Assembly (NCBI GenBank): GCA_038501195.1
Contig: JBBPUQ010000009.1
Location: forward strand, 1,178,001 to 1,242,000
Length of the DNA stretch: 64,000 bases
From: Nemania diffusa
Lineage: Eukaryota; Ascomycota; Sordariomycetes; Xylariales; Xylariaceae
Reading direction: 5' to 3'
Below, piece by piece: positions 45,564 to 56,740 of the stretch; position 1 is the first letter of the stretch; the number at the start of each line of letters is the position of its first letter. Position numbers and translations under genes: made by a program. Below the pieces are notes generated by a model. The model did no database searches. It saw only the letters and a list, made by a program, of their open reading frames with translations, and was not told the origin of the DNA.

Positions 45564-46519
45564 TATCGTCGACGTGATGTGTGTGATTGATTGCGGTTGA
45601 ACGAGTGACGTAGACTCAATTGAGAGTTGATTTAAACTTGGGTTTGTATAGCTCTGTATAACCGTACTTTAAGATTTTCACGCTTAAACTACAAACAGCA
45701 CCATACTTATATTGAAATTTTACTCTCTTATTATATATACTATTCCATCCCGTATCTTCGTCGAAATTTTCCCTGTCACTCCACGCGACGCTTTACTGTT
45801 GCCTACCTAGGTAATCTTACCTATGAGTCAGGCTTTGGCTGCACTAGTGGGTCACAACCCGCGCTGAGTCGGAATCAAGTCTACACTTAGGCACTATAAT
45901 TGGCCATATAGACAGACTCATGACCAGCAAGACCATTCGCTAAGCGATTAGAGTTGAATACTATCGTAGAACCCTAGGTTCAACATAGAAGTATTACAGG
46001 AAACTAGACAGTCTCTAGACTGAAAATATAAAATTATTCTGTTGTAAGGTCCACAAAATAAATAGAAGAAATAGAATGAATACCTACCTAAAGTCGGGAG
46101 AGAAGTTAGGGAGTTACCTAATTAATAACATAGTAGAGTATATGCATCTAATGCGAGAGAGGTGAGAATCAAGCACAGCACAATAGGCAGCTATTCCCGT
46201 CATCACTTATGTCGTTAGCCTTATGTTAATCTTATGAAATCTAGATATATACTTTTTCAGTCATCATTTACCATTTACGCGTGTACATTAAAGAGTCTCA
46301 TTAATTCCAAAGCAAAATTACTACGCATTGGAGGCTGGAACTAGCTAGGATCTTGGCTGTAGTGTTTTCGTACTGGCTTGGGCAGGTATCTCGTATCTCG
46401 CTCTCCGCTGACATCAGCATCACCGTGAAACCGGTCCGTCACCGGTGCGCGCCACGACAAGCACCCCTAACTTCTCTCGGCACCCCTCTTTTCGATAGAG
46501 AGAGGGTGCAAGCCAGGCC
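45564..46519. promoter_or_regulatory. Divergent intergenic region, GNAT gene / Zn2Cys6 regulator
   Basis: The region separates the minus-strand GNAT start from the plus-strand regulator start, so it carries both promoters. The centre is AT-rich. A TAGTGGGTCACAACCC sequence near 45845-45860 resembles one end of the MITE-like element at 18629-18981 (TACTGGGTCAAAACCC). The last 150 bases before 46520 are more GC-rich and form the regulator's leader. Confidence 0.45.
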
Positions 46520-49329
46520 ATGGCTGGCGACAGCGAGCCCCAGAAAAAGCCGCCGCTGAGCTGCACGTCCTGCCGCGCGCGGAAGCTGAAATGCGACAAG
46601 CAGGACCCGTGCCGCCACTGCGTCCGCAGCAAGACCGAATGCGTCTTCCCGGCCCGGAAGCGGATCCAGCGGCCCCGGAAGTCCAAGAACAGCGAGCTCC
46701 TGCAGCGGCTGAACCGCCTGGAGTCCATCGTGGGCAGGGTCGGGCTCGCGAACCTTGAAGAGACCGAGACGGCTGCGGAAACTGTTGATGCGCGGGCCGC
46801 AGAGCCTCAGCTTTATTCTACGGCCGAGGCCGACGCCTTGAGGCCGCGGGGTGGTGGTGTGCCCTGCGGTCTGAAGAGCGTGAGGCCACCGCAGGACAGC
46901 ACTGCTTCACGATACATGAGCGGCGAATTCTGGTCCTCGCTGTGTGACGAGGTCGGGGGGCTAAGACAGGCCTTAGAGCAGTCTACAGATTCCGACGATG
47001 AAAACGATGGTGGTGAAGAAACAACCCCCGAATCGGTTGGCGGCAGTGGTACGGGCATCCCAACATCACCAGGAATGCTCCTAGGCACTTCGCAAACAAA
47101 CAGGTTACCAGCCATCGACCACCCGTCACCAGAGCACATACGACTCCTAGCATCCGTGTACTTCCGGAATGTCGACATGCATCTAAAGATCCTCCACAGG
47201 CCAACAATCCTAAATGATTTATTCCATCTCGCAGACCACCCCGAGACAGCATCGGACCTAAGCCCCGAGCTGACGTCCCTCTTCTTCGCGATATACTACG
47301 CCGCCGTCACAAGCCTAAGCGCCGCAGAATGCCTCCACAGCCTAGGCCGACCCCGCGCCGACCTCTCGGCGCTCTTCCAGGCCGGCATCGAGCAGTCCCT
47401 CGCGCGCGCCGACTACCTCAACAACACTAGCCTGCAGACCCTACAAGCCCTCACGCTCTACACATGCTGCCTGCGCTCGCACAACGGGTCGCGGGCCTCC
47501 TGGGCCCTCCTGGGCCTCCCCATCCGGCTCGCCCAGGCCCTGAACCTCCACCAGGACGGCTCCGGCTCATCGACCCCGCCGCGCTTCACGCCCTTCGAGG
47601 CCGAGCTGCGCCGCCGCCTCTGGTGGCAGCTCATCGTGCTCGACATCCGCGCGGCCGAGGACCGGGGCACGAACACGATCATCGCGCGCGGCAGCTACGA
47701 CACGCGGCTGCCGCACAACATCGACGACGCCGAGTTCGGCCCCGACACCGTGGTCCCCCTGCGCGACCGCCCGGGCCCCTCCGACGCCACCTTCAGCCTG
47801 TTCACGGCGCAGAGCTCCGGCCTCTTCCTCTGGTCCGAGCACGGCGTCGGCAGCCCCGACGAGGCCGAGTCCGAGACGGTGCGGCGCGCGAGCCACCTCG
47901 AGGCCCAGTTCGTGCGCGGCGCGGACCCCGAGCATGTGGGCTCGTACCTCGGCTCCGTCATCGTGCGGCTTATCATCCTCAAGATGTGGCTCGTCATGCG
48001 CTACCCGGTGCACCCGCGCGACGGAAGGCCGAAAGCCACAGGGCAGGGGAAGCCTCAGTCTGCGCTGCCGCGCGCCGCAAGCGCAGGCGATATCGCCATT
48101 CCCGATGCGCCCAATAGGCCGTCCACGTCGGGTGCGTTCGCGGCGGCTCCTCCTTCGACGATAGGCTCGCACAGCGCCGCGGCGCCCGACACGCTGGCCG
48201 TGACCCCGCAGTCGACGTTGCGCACCGCCATCTCGATTATGGAGCTCTCTGACTTTCTCGAGACGGGGCCGTACTCGGACCGCATCCGCTGGTGGTGCGA
48301 GACCTACGTGCAGTGGCATCCGCTGGCCGTCGCGCTCGCGGAGCTGTGCACGCAGACGCAGGGGGAGACTGTCGAGCGGGCTGTAAGTAATTCCCAGAGC
48401 CGTTTAACTCTTGTTTTATGCCCCTTGGCTGTACGATAGGCTCTTTCTAGGTTGAACTCATGTCTTAGAAGACTTTCATGCTTCTAAACATTCTTACAAA
48501 CCAGGATCAAACAGAAAACTAACACCAAATGCTACAGTGGCAGGTCATTGAGGTCGTTTTCCCCCGCTGGAGCGACAAGATCGCGGATCTAAAACGAGGC
48601 AGCTTATGGCGGCCAATCCGCAAGCTCTACAAAAAGGCGAAGGCCGCAAGAGAGGCGGCATTATCCAAAGAAGGCGATAAGAATACAAGGCCGCCGCCAG
48701 CGCCGCAAACACAAGCCACCGCACCATCGATCTGGGGGTCCTCATCTTCTGTATCGGCACTAGGACCTCAGCTCAGCGGTCTAGAGCCTAGCATCGACTA
48801 CATGGCCATCGACCCCGCCCTCACGGCAGACTCCAGCAGTCTCCGCCCCAGGCTCATCACAGACATGATTCTTTCCGAATCGGCCTCCCGCACCATGGCC
48901 CCAGACTCGCCCATGTCTTACACGAAGATAGGCGCAGATCTGGACACAAGCATGAACACAGCTCAAAGACCCTTCCCGCTATTCCAAAGCCCAAGGGGAA
49001 ACCCGGAGACGAGCACGCAACCCGCCGCCTACGACTTTGACGCTATCATCCGCGACTCTGGGCAGTCCATGGCTCAGGCGTTGTTCGCATTCCAGGATGT
49101 GAGCTTCGATATGCCCGCCGCGCCTTCTGCAGGCGACCATGATACCGTACCATCGCAAGCACCGGCATCTGTCATGGCGGGCACGCCTGTCGGAGACGGC
49201 TCCATGCTACCCGGTCCGACCTTATTAGCAGATAATATGATGAATTGGAGCACATGGGATGAGTTTGTATTAGATACGTATGCAAACACAACGCCAAAGT
49301 CTGGATCGGGGGGCAGCGAAGGCAACTAA
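46520..49329 (+). CDS. Zn2Cys6 transcription factor with fungal_trans domain, 884 aa
   Basis: Two exons were rebuilt, 46520-48382 and 48538-49329. The 155-nt intron at 48383-48537 has donor GTAAGT, branch AACTAACA and acceptor ACAG. Phase 0 is kept and the product is 884 residues. The binuclear zinc cluster lies at residues 15-41, with six Cys at 15, 18, 25, 31, 34 and 41, followed by a basic linker (RKRIQRPRKSKN) and a short Leu heptad likely for dimerisation. The fungal_trans middle-homology domain follows, from about residue 205 (DHPSPEHIRLLASVYFRNVD) through LRSHNGSRASWALLGLPIRL and ELRRRLWWQLIVLDIRAAED. The C-terminus is Ser/Pro/Ala-rich, as expected for an activation region. The domain-coding part is much more GC-rich than the flanks. 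Targets are unknown. Confidence 0.93.
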
Positions 49330-49800
49330 CTAAAGCAAACCTTGTATTCAGATACATAGCCGGGACGATCTGTATGAATTAAAATGGGGGCCGGGGAACT
49401 AGCATATTGGATATGTACGGCCTATGGAATTATTCAGCTCTACTCATATGATACATATCATGCTGCCTATGACCTCTATGGGTCACGGAACAGAGCGGTA
49501 TCTCAGTGTATAATAGAGAATACGAGGCGATTCTGATCCCAACATAATTCATGAGCCATCAACCATGAGTGTAGGCTTTTGCCCGACGTGTAACCATCAT
49601 TCACATAGATGCCTCGAGACGATTCTTGATGTAGGGGTTTTTTGGGTTTCATTCATTGATTCGGGCTCTATCCTCTTTAAGAGCTCTTATGCTGAATTGA
49701 TCGTCATGAAAAGTTTTCCGCAATTCCGTAGTGAACACCGGGCAAAGACCATTTCCCATAAACCTCCCACCATACACACATAATACCAGAAACCGCCAAT
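49330..49800. other. Intergenic, convergent 3' flanks
   Basis: This holds the 3' untranslated ends of the Zn2Cys6 gene (+) and the eL20 gene (-). No supported frame. Confidence 0.6.
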
Positions 49801-50867
49801 TTATGCGAATGTGGAGGGACGGGTGGCGCTGAAGATCTTCTTGTTGCTGATACGGGGGATACGGTGGGGGAGAGGGAAAGAGAGACCCTTGGTGACGAGT
49901 TGCTTGATGTAAGGGCGCTTGATGTCTTCGGTCTTCTCAACCTCGATAACGCGGAGAATCTAGGTTTCATGTTAGCTACAGCTAGTTTTTCGACCATCGT
50001 ATTGAGATTTCGTACGTGGATCGACCTGAACCGAGCACGGTGGCGGGCGGCCATGTCGGAGTAGAGAGCCTCGACAGCATCTGTTCTGGAGAGCTCACGG
50101 TACTCCTTGTACATGTTGTGGGTTCCAGAGCGCGAGTCGTATCGGATCCAGATACCGAAGTTCTTGACCCGCAGAGGGTTCTTCTCGCTGATCTATAACA
50201 AACCCATCATCAGTCTCCAAACTTGATCTAGTACCTCTAGATGCGATCCTATCGGATGCATGGACATACCTTGTTCAAGCTGACAATCTCACCGTTGGCC
50301 TTCTTGACCTTCTTCAGCTTCATCAAGAAGTACCAGAAGCGGGACTTGGCGACAACATCGTTGGGGGCGAAGATGCGCATGCGGTACAGCTTGGGGGTGG
50401 GGTTGGCCTCGGTGGGCAGGTGGCGCCCGATGACCTGGTATTCCTGAAGGCGACCTGATGACATCGAGTTAGTTAGTGGTTGCTTGTTGTGCGGCGTAAC
50501 ATAGCGAATGGTCCTAAATGGTCCTAAATGGCGGAAGCAAGAGATAGATGGCGGTTGAGAATCGAGATAATTGTTGAAGCAGAAAATTCTGTCGCGTGGT
50601 TGAGGGTAGAGTGTTGAAAATCCCTTTCATGTAATCGTGAAATTGTTCTCCTCCCATATTTCTGTCCTTCAAGCATCCTCTAACCCTGATCTGACGTTTA
50701 TATTGCCCTTCGGACACTGGCTTAAATTCGAACTGATGCATCCTGATGCTAATCTCGCTCGATGGTTCTCTCTAGCGAATTATTGTCGAGGTGGTCCTTG
50801 TCGACGTCGAATTCCAAGCGGCTGGCTGCAATTGCATGATCGGATGAAAAGAAAATCGCTTACCCAT
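49801..50867 (-). CDS. rpl20: 60S ribosomal protein L20 (eL20, L18a family)
   Basis: This is a structural protein of the large cytosolic ribosomal subunit. Four coding exons were rebuilt: 50867-50864 (ATGG only), 50454-50270, 50192-50016 and 49959-49801. Introns are 50455-50863 (409 nt, GTAAGC, tandem CTAAC branch sites), 50193-50269 (GTATGT) and 49960-50015 (GTACGA). The product is 174 residues, a standard eL20 length. It starts [20 protein letters not shown] and contains [20 protein letters not shown], then [20 protein letters not shown] and [13 protein letters not shown]. An ATG at 50464 would give MSSGRLQ without the first intron. It sits right after branch-like CTAACTAAC and looks like part of that intron. 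A long first intron just after the ATG is common in fungal ribosomal protein genes. Confidence 0.95.
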
Positions 50868-50925
50868 CTGAAGGAAATAGCTGTTAGCAACCAAGTAAAT
50901 GAATACTGGGAATATGGTAACCTAC
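50868..50925 (-). other. rpl20: Possible 58-nt intron in the eL20 5' leader
   Basis: On the minus strand a donor CACA|GTAGGT (first intron base 50925), a branch TTGCTAAC and a polypyrimidine acceptor TTCCTTCAG lie directly before the ATG. The spacing is ideal for a fungal intron. If it is used, the start-codon exon is only the four bases ATGG. Confidence 0.5.
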
Positions 50926-51454
50926 TGTGACTTGAATCCGGTCCTGTTGTCGTGGAGGTTAGTATGAAGGGCAAATGCTCATGGGTGCGTGTAGTGGAGG
51001 CTGCTTTGGGGCACGACTTCGGCTACGAGAACTTTTTGCGAAATTCTGTGCTAAGGGTTTCCCGCCCTAGCAGTTGATTGTGTGGCCGTGCTAGAAAACT
51101 GGAGCGCTTCTGTGGCGCTTATCGTGGCTTATGTGGCTAGGTAAGTTCTAATGTTTTAAATAGTGGGGTAATGCAATGATACAGCAAGGGGTAGGTAGGT
51201 ACCAGTCTGTACCTATGGGCAGTCCCAGCTGTAGATGGATTGGGCCAATCAAGAGCCGACCACTTCAAAGAATGCACCCCTTCACCATTTCTTTATAAGG
51301 CTCCTTCTATGCCTGATACTTCGACGAAGATGACGAAATAATAATAAACACATTCGGGAATCTCATATTTCATACACACTGAAACTCTCAGTTCGAAGAA
51401 AATTGGAAAATTGACGCGTGCATTGCAGTTAGCAGTCCCGCATCCAGTTCGGCC
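50926..51454. promoter_or_regulatory. Shared divergent promoter region, rpl20 / csn12
   Basis: Both genes are transcribed outward from this stretch of roughly 0.5 kb. On the minus strand, CTAGGGCGGGAAACCCTTAGC (about 51049-51069) contains AAACCCT. That word occurs in telobox-like elements of some ribosomal protein promoters, so it is a weak candidate. No other element was fixed. Confidence 0.4.
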
Positions 51455-53326
51455 ATGGATGGCCTGATTCGTCAATTTCGAGTGGCATATGCTGCTACGA
51501 ACGGTGAACAGCTGGCCGAGACTCTTAACCCCAACACTCAATTACATTCAGCAAAGCTACGAGCGATTTGGGGTCGTGGTGACCCCCGGTCGATGACATC
51601 CGATCTCAACTTCTTATTTCATCAAGACCAGGCTCGTTTCAATGTCAGGCTATCCAAGGAAGAAACGAGCGGTTGGATTGCCATTTACACTGCCTATTGG
51701 AAGGCTATAGGAGAAATACTAGCTGTTGAAGGCTTGCTAGCTGATACTCAGGTAAGCAGGATTTACCGATCATGTCAACTTCTCTAGCTAGATGCCTCGC
51801 TTTTGGTGTCTCGTTGCCCTTGTTCAGTATTCAATCATAGGACTTCGCGCTGACTGAGCCAAGTCTTCATGGGCCAAAGTGTACGACGCATGGAAAGAAG
51901 TCACACTACTCACCATCAGAGGCTATACAAATCATGAGTTTGAGAATTGGACCATTCCATGTCTTTACGTCACTGGGAAATACTTGAGACTCTTTGCCAT
52001 GCGGGCGGATGTTGAGAGAGGCCTCAGTAATGATGACATGGATGTTGACGACCTTAAAGATGATTTTGATCCGCAACAAGCGGAGCATAAGAGTCTTGAA
52101 GATTGTGCAAGGCATCTAAACAGGATCTTCCAGGTCTGCGCCTCGGACAGGTAATTCTTTTTAGTGACTTCACGCCATCTACAATCCTTGCTAATATGAA
52201 TTAGGGCCCCTTTGGAAGAATCACGCAAATGGGGTGTCTACTATGCTGTTAATCTTCTGTTCAAGACTTATTTCAAGTTGAATTCAGAGCCACTGTCGAA
52301 GAACATCTTAAGGGCGATATCAGCCGGTCGAACCGACATCCCCCCGATCGATAAGTTCCCCAAGTCACAGCAAGTCACCTTCAAGTATTATGAAGGTGTT
52401 CTAGCATTTCTGGAGGAGAACTACGCCCAAGTAGGTAGCCCGACAACCATTGAATCCAACGTAAATTGTGACTAACAAAATCTAAGGCCGAAAAACATCT
52501 TGAGATGGCTTGGCTAATGTGTCACAAGAGTGCGCAACGAAATCTCGAGTACGCGACTTCCATACTCCTATTTTATGGTACAACTACAACGTTCTAATAC
52601 TTCACAGACTCATTCTCACCTACCTCATTCCGTGTCGCCTATTGACAACCCATACACTGCCTAGCCCACAGCTCCTCGAGCCATTTCCCCGCCTACAAAA
52701 ACTATTCATGCCATTAGCTCGTGCTATCAAGAAATCGGATTTACGAGCATTTGATGTCGCCCTACGCGACGGTGAAGATGAGTTCATAAAGCGTCGTGTC
52801 TATTTGACATTAGAGCGTGGACGTGATATCGTATTACGTAACTTACTACGCAAGGTATTTATAGCAGGTGGATTCGAGGAGGCCAAGGACGGAGCGGCAC
52901 CTATGCGGAGAACTAGAATCCCCATCACCGAGTTCACCGCAGCCGTACAGATGAGCAGTGGAGAGGCCATTGACTCGGATGAAGTCGAATGTCTCATGGC
53001 CAACATGATATACAAGGTACGTCGTAAATACGGATCATGCATGCATAGTTCACACTACCGTTTGCTATATTTCTGCGGAGATTTCTCAAACCCCAGCGCA
53101 CCCTCAAAGACAGTTTCGCGCCTTCGGAGAGAAAGGAGTCGGCTTTATATCGTCAACGCATTGCTTCCCCATACCCCTACTAGTCTCCTATAAACACCCT
53201 TTTCTACTATATGGAACACGCACTACTAACACGGTAGCCTAGAATCTTATGAAAGGGTACATTGCCCACGAGCGCGGGTTTGTCGTTTTAAGCAAGTCAG
53301 GTGCCTTTCCGGGAACGAATAAATAA
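51455..53326 (+). CDS. csn12: PCI-domain protein Csn12 (Thp1/PCID2 family)
   Basis: Csn12-type proteins carry a C-terminal PCI domain. They are linked to the COP9 signalosome and to the TREX-2/Thp1 mRNA-export machinery. Six exons were rebuilt: 51455-51751, 51864-52150, 52205-52430, 52487-52548, 52608-53016 and 53243-53326. All phases join and give 454 residues, a usual length. The first acceptor (51863) was chosen by frame and is the least certain. The others have clear branch sites (CTAAT, CTAAC). Conserved segments include [16 protein letters not shown], then [20 protein letters not shown], then [12 protein letters not shown], then [22 protein letters not shown] [18 protein letters not shown], then [10 protein letters not shown] and a [18 protein letters not shown] end. 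It is divergent from the eL20 gene. Confidence 0.92.
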
Positions 53327-54521
53327 AATGATGCATGTGTGGCAAATGATAACTCTGCAAGATGTATGAGAGTGGCGAGGTAGGATCCGGTACGTGCTCA
53401 TGGCAGTCATTGGCGGCAGTATCGAGGTTATAAACACCGCCCATTGGACAGCCTCGCATAAGATTTGAGTCATAAACACAATAAGAAAAATAATTGCTAC
53501 GTAGGGTGGGGAGAATACAGCACCGTCAAGTTGCAGTTGCGCAGGCTGGCATGTGTAGTCCGCTGTGGCGAAAGGGTCATCTAGGGATGAAGCGATAGGC
53601 GTGTCTACATAACACAAAAACTACACAATACCATAAATGCCATTATTTACGTCTATTGGCCCATATCCTCTTCAATAGGTAAAATGCTACCGAAATCAAG
53701 GGCTTGATCATCTACATAAACCATCCGTGTTAGTCCCCACAGAGAAGTAACCCGTTCCCTAGTGGCCTCAAGCTATAAGCTGAAGAGCCGCACGAATAGT
53801 TTCATACAGGTCTGCGCACGTACGCAGTACCCAGCGATGACTCACTCCTACTACATAGATAGAGTCACCACCGCGTACTCGTGAGTACTACCTACCTACA
53901 TGCGTGACGCTGTAATTCCATACATATCCGATGGCGCAAATGTCATTAGCGACACGATGACTACGCGTGATCGGGAGCCTGATGCAAAGTACTTAAACAG
54001 TGGGGTGAGTGTTAAGGGATTTTCCGCCTACATAATATATAGTATAGGCTGCTAAAGTCAGATGGACTTCTGTTATATGTGCGAATTGGCGAACTAGGAC
54101 ACGCGAAACAAGGCGGAAGGGGACTACGGTACCATGCTTACGCCAGGACACAGATTAGAAGATACGAGTAAGATGCGTAGTGATATAGTCTTTTGCCAAG
54201 AGTACAATTATAAGTATCCCAGGTACTTACATGTATTCAGCTCATGCGCCCGCGATGGATTAACCACTACCTATTACGCATGCACGCCTGATTTACTGTA
54301 AGAGAGTCTGTCGATGCCGGGAAGTGGGGTTGCTTCCACCATGGAAAGCACGGGCCACAATTAACTGCTCGCAGCTCAGGCATGATGTGGAACAAAACGG
54401 AAGCAATATCGCTACCACCATACCCTCGATGTAGACATTTAAATAAATAAAAAAGAAGAAAACGTGGTGAGTACTAACTCTAAAAATAATTAGATGTATT
54501 TCTCCAGAAATAGAAAAAGTT
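53327..54521. other. Intergenic
   Basis: No complete gene was found. A minus-strand stretch at about 53440-53610 reads partly like coding sequence in two frames (CQPAQLQLDG and GVYNLDTAANDCHEHV). No start codon, consistent splice pair or domain could be assembled. Confidence 0.45.
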
Positions 54522-54606
54522 GGGCTCAACCGGGATTCGAACCCGGGGCCTCTCGCATATCAGAGCTAGACCCAAAGCGAGAATCATACCACTAGACCAT
54601 TGAGCC
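54522..54606 (-). tRNA. tRNA-Pro (anticodon TGG) with a 13-nt intron
   Basis: The gene reads 5' to 3' from 54606 to 54522, 85 nt. The acceptor stem GGCTCAA/TTGAGCC pairs fully and the discriminator is C. The anticodon stem is CTCGC/GCGAG with mature loop TTTGGGT, giving anticodon TGG at 54574-54572. The intron (54570-54558) sits after the base 3' of the anticodon, the canonical position. The T arm is CCGGG-TTCGAAT-CCCGG, a perfect B box. The mature tRNA is 72 nt before CCA addition. Confidence 0.95.
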
Positions 54607-55780
54607 GATCATTGGATGTTAGATATCAGGTGGCCCTCTAGACATGCTAATATTCCTACTACCGCTCTCTACAATAGTATGCAAATATGCGGAGGCTGAC
54701 CCAGTACCTAGACGTTGCTACTAGAACTGCTACGCAAATAAGCGCACAACAATGGATCAGTAGAATAAGAGAAGTCTCCGAATGTTAGTATTAGTCACGA
54801 TTTAAACACGAAAATTAGATAAGGCATCAAGGGGTTATTGAAATAGTATATACAAGAATGTCAATCTATCATCGTGATCTATCAAAACCTCAGCACCTTA
54901 AGCCCGATATTTATTCCTTGTCTCTCCTCATCTCAGATCGCCTCCTCAAGAGCGAAGCAACATCAGCCTCTGTTTCTTCTTACCACCCTCCCTTCTGTTG
55001 GGGAGGATGGAGGTTAACCTCTTGTGTGAACGATAGTCTAGAAGTGTAATGGTACATGTCTTATCATCTCATGAAAAGGAAGTTATGTGGGAATGCTAAC
55101 AAACCGAGAAGGTAAAGAGATCCTCCGGTCTTGCAGTCTAGGTGCCCCCTTCCTGTCCCCAAAGCCCGCTTGCCGCAGGCCCCCCTTGTCATACACTGAT
55201 TGATTTGTTTTTCTCCCAAATATCTCTCGGGCAAGCATGCCCGGGCGGAAAACACAGCCGCCGACACAGGAAACGAAGAGAAATAACATGCAGACTCGCG
55301 ACGGCGAGATATTATTGTCCGTCTGTGTGTCCAAACCCACATCGACAAATGATAATGATACAGGGTGTCATAAATGCAGCGCGAAGAGATCAAAGGAAAA
55401 CTCCAACTCATATGAAGATAGACACCAAAACGCCGGACCGTGGTATTTGTATTAGCAGTGCACCCGGCCCCAGAAAGGATGAAAATAAGCAATCCTTTCG
55501 ACTTTCTCAGCCTGAAAAACAGGGCAGAGGGCATAATACAAAAGAAAAACGTCGATCATTAAATTTGCCGCCCATGAAATAGATGGCGGGGATGATAGGA
55601 TCCCAGAAATGGCGAAATGGGATTTGAGGACGAAGGCTAAGTCGGGGTAAGGCATGATGACAAAAGAAACTAGAATGGGTGCCTAGAAGAAGTGGCGATT
55701 ACTCCGCGGGGTGTTTCTGTAAGATGAATGTAAGTGATATGAAAGAAACAAACAAACAAACAAATCACATCAGGTCACAC
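54607..55780. other. Intergenic; 3' flank of the BTB gene
   Basis: TGACCCAG+TA at 54697-54706 matches the end motif of the MITE-like element. Frames at 55060-55580 on both strands lack domains and look like shadows of the 3' untranslated region. A CAAA run lies near 55745-55765. Confidence 0.5.
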
Positions 55781-56740
55781 TTACGAAGCGCTTGAGGAAA
55801 TATCATCGACATGATTGCATAGAGCGACGAAGAGATCGAAGAACAGCTGTGTCCCGCCGTTGAACATCTCTAGTTGCATAGTACCACTTCGCTTGAAAGT
55901 GCTGCGGCTGCGGATGATGAGAGCAAGGTAATGTGCTCGTAGTTTTGAGTCGGTGTCGGGTGTATGGGTGTACGCATAGCGGGCTGATGCCAGGATGGTG
56001 CTGCACTGAATGCCAGACTCTGTCGCGATCATTGTCAGCGCGCGCGTCTAGGGAATCGATGAGGAAGTATAGGTATGTAGACTTACGAAGACCCTGCTTC
56101 CGCAGCGCAACACGTTTGAGTTCGTCCATCCCGTACCTATCAGCCGTGCAGTATATGACGGTGTCCTTGAGGATATCGCCATCGATGGCATGATGATATA
56201 TAGTAGTCTCGCTAGGACCCCGCTCCTCGTCGAGTGGTTCGAGCTCCCACGAGTTGCGACGCTTGTTGTGGATTAATCGCGGGTAATAGTCACCCTTGTA
56301 GAGATACTCGAGGACGGATGAGAATATCTCTGGTTCGTCATCTGGCAGATGGATGCGTTTGCCGACCTGCGGGTCCATGTATTGATCTGAAAGCGCATGC
56401 TGAAACCATGGCGATGCACTAAGGACGTCTTCATGCGCTGCAAAGATTCGCTGCTCTCGGCCGATGACGAGGGTCACGATAGACGGCGTTAAGTTGCTGT
56501 GTGCAAGCAGAATGTCAGGAATGAAATGATATGATGAAGTAAGAGGATAAAATGTTCATACCTATCTGGTGACATTGTCGCGTCCATGTGTTGAGACATG
56601 GATGTCGTCAAGCGACGGCGGGAATCATGTCGAGTCTTAGTGATGCCATGGCTTTTACTGAAAGACGCATTCGACTTGCTCGCTCTATGGCTTTTGGAAA
56701 AGCTCTTGCTCGGAGGCGGCTCAAAGCGTTTGCTATGCAT
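55781..56740 (-). CDS. BTB/POZ domain protein, 275 aa
   Basis: Three exons were rebuilt: 56740-56562, 56496-56087 and 56019-55781. Introns are 56497-56561 (GTATGA, acceptor ACAG) and 56020-56086 (GTAAGT, branch GCTGAC). Phases fit and the product is 275 residues. Residues 1 to about 45 are basic and Ser/Lys-rich with repeated FSKSH words. The BTB/POZ core starts near residue 65 (TLVIGREQRIFAAHEDVLSA) and includes SPWFQHALS and EIFSSVLEYLYKGDY, typical of the fungal group. BTB domains mediate dimerisation and Cullin-3 adaptor contacts; no partner domain is seen. The stop codon TAA overlaps a GTAAGT donor consensus (cttcGTAAGT). A further exon after an acceptor near 55717 would give a different short C-terminus. 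Confidence 0.87.

Noticed and set aside
47464..48319. Long frames in other registers inside the Zn2Cys6 gene
   Set aside because: They are shadows of the GC-rich coding exon, Arg/Pro/Ala-rich and without motifs.
43507..49329. Secondary-metabolite cluster (DUF1772, GNAT and Zn2Cys6 regulator together)
   Set aside because: No backbone synthase, P450, transporter or other tailoring genes are present; proximity alone is not enough.
53247..53617. Minus-strand fragments that look weakly coding (Cys-containing)
   Set aside because: The first frame opens on TTG, and no consistent donor/acceptor pair joins the fragments into one protein.
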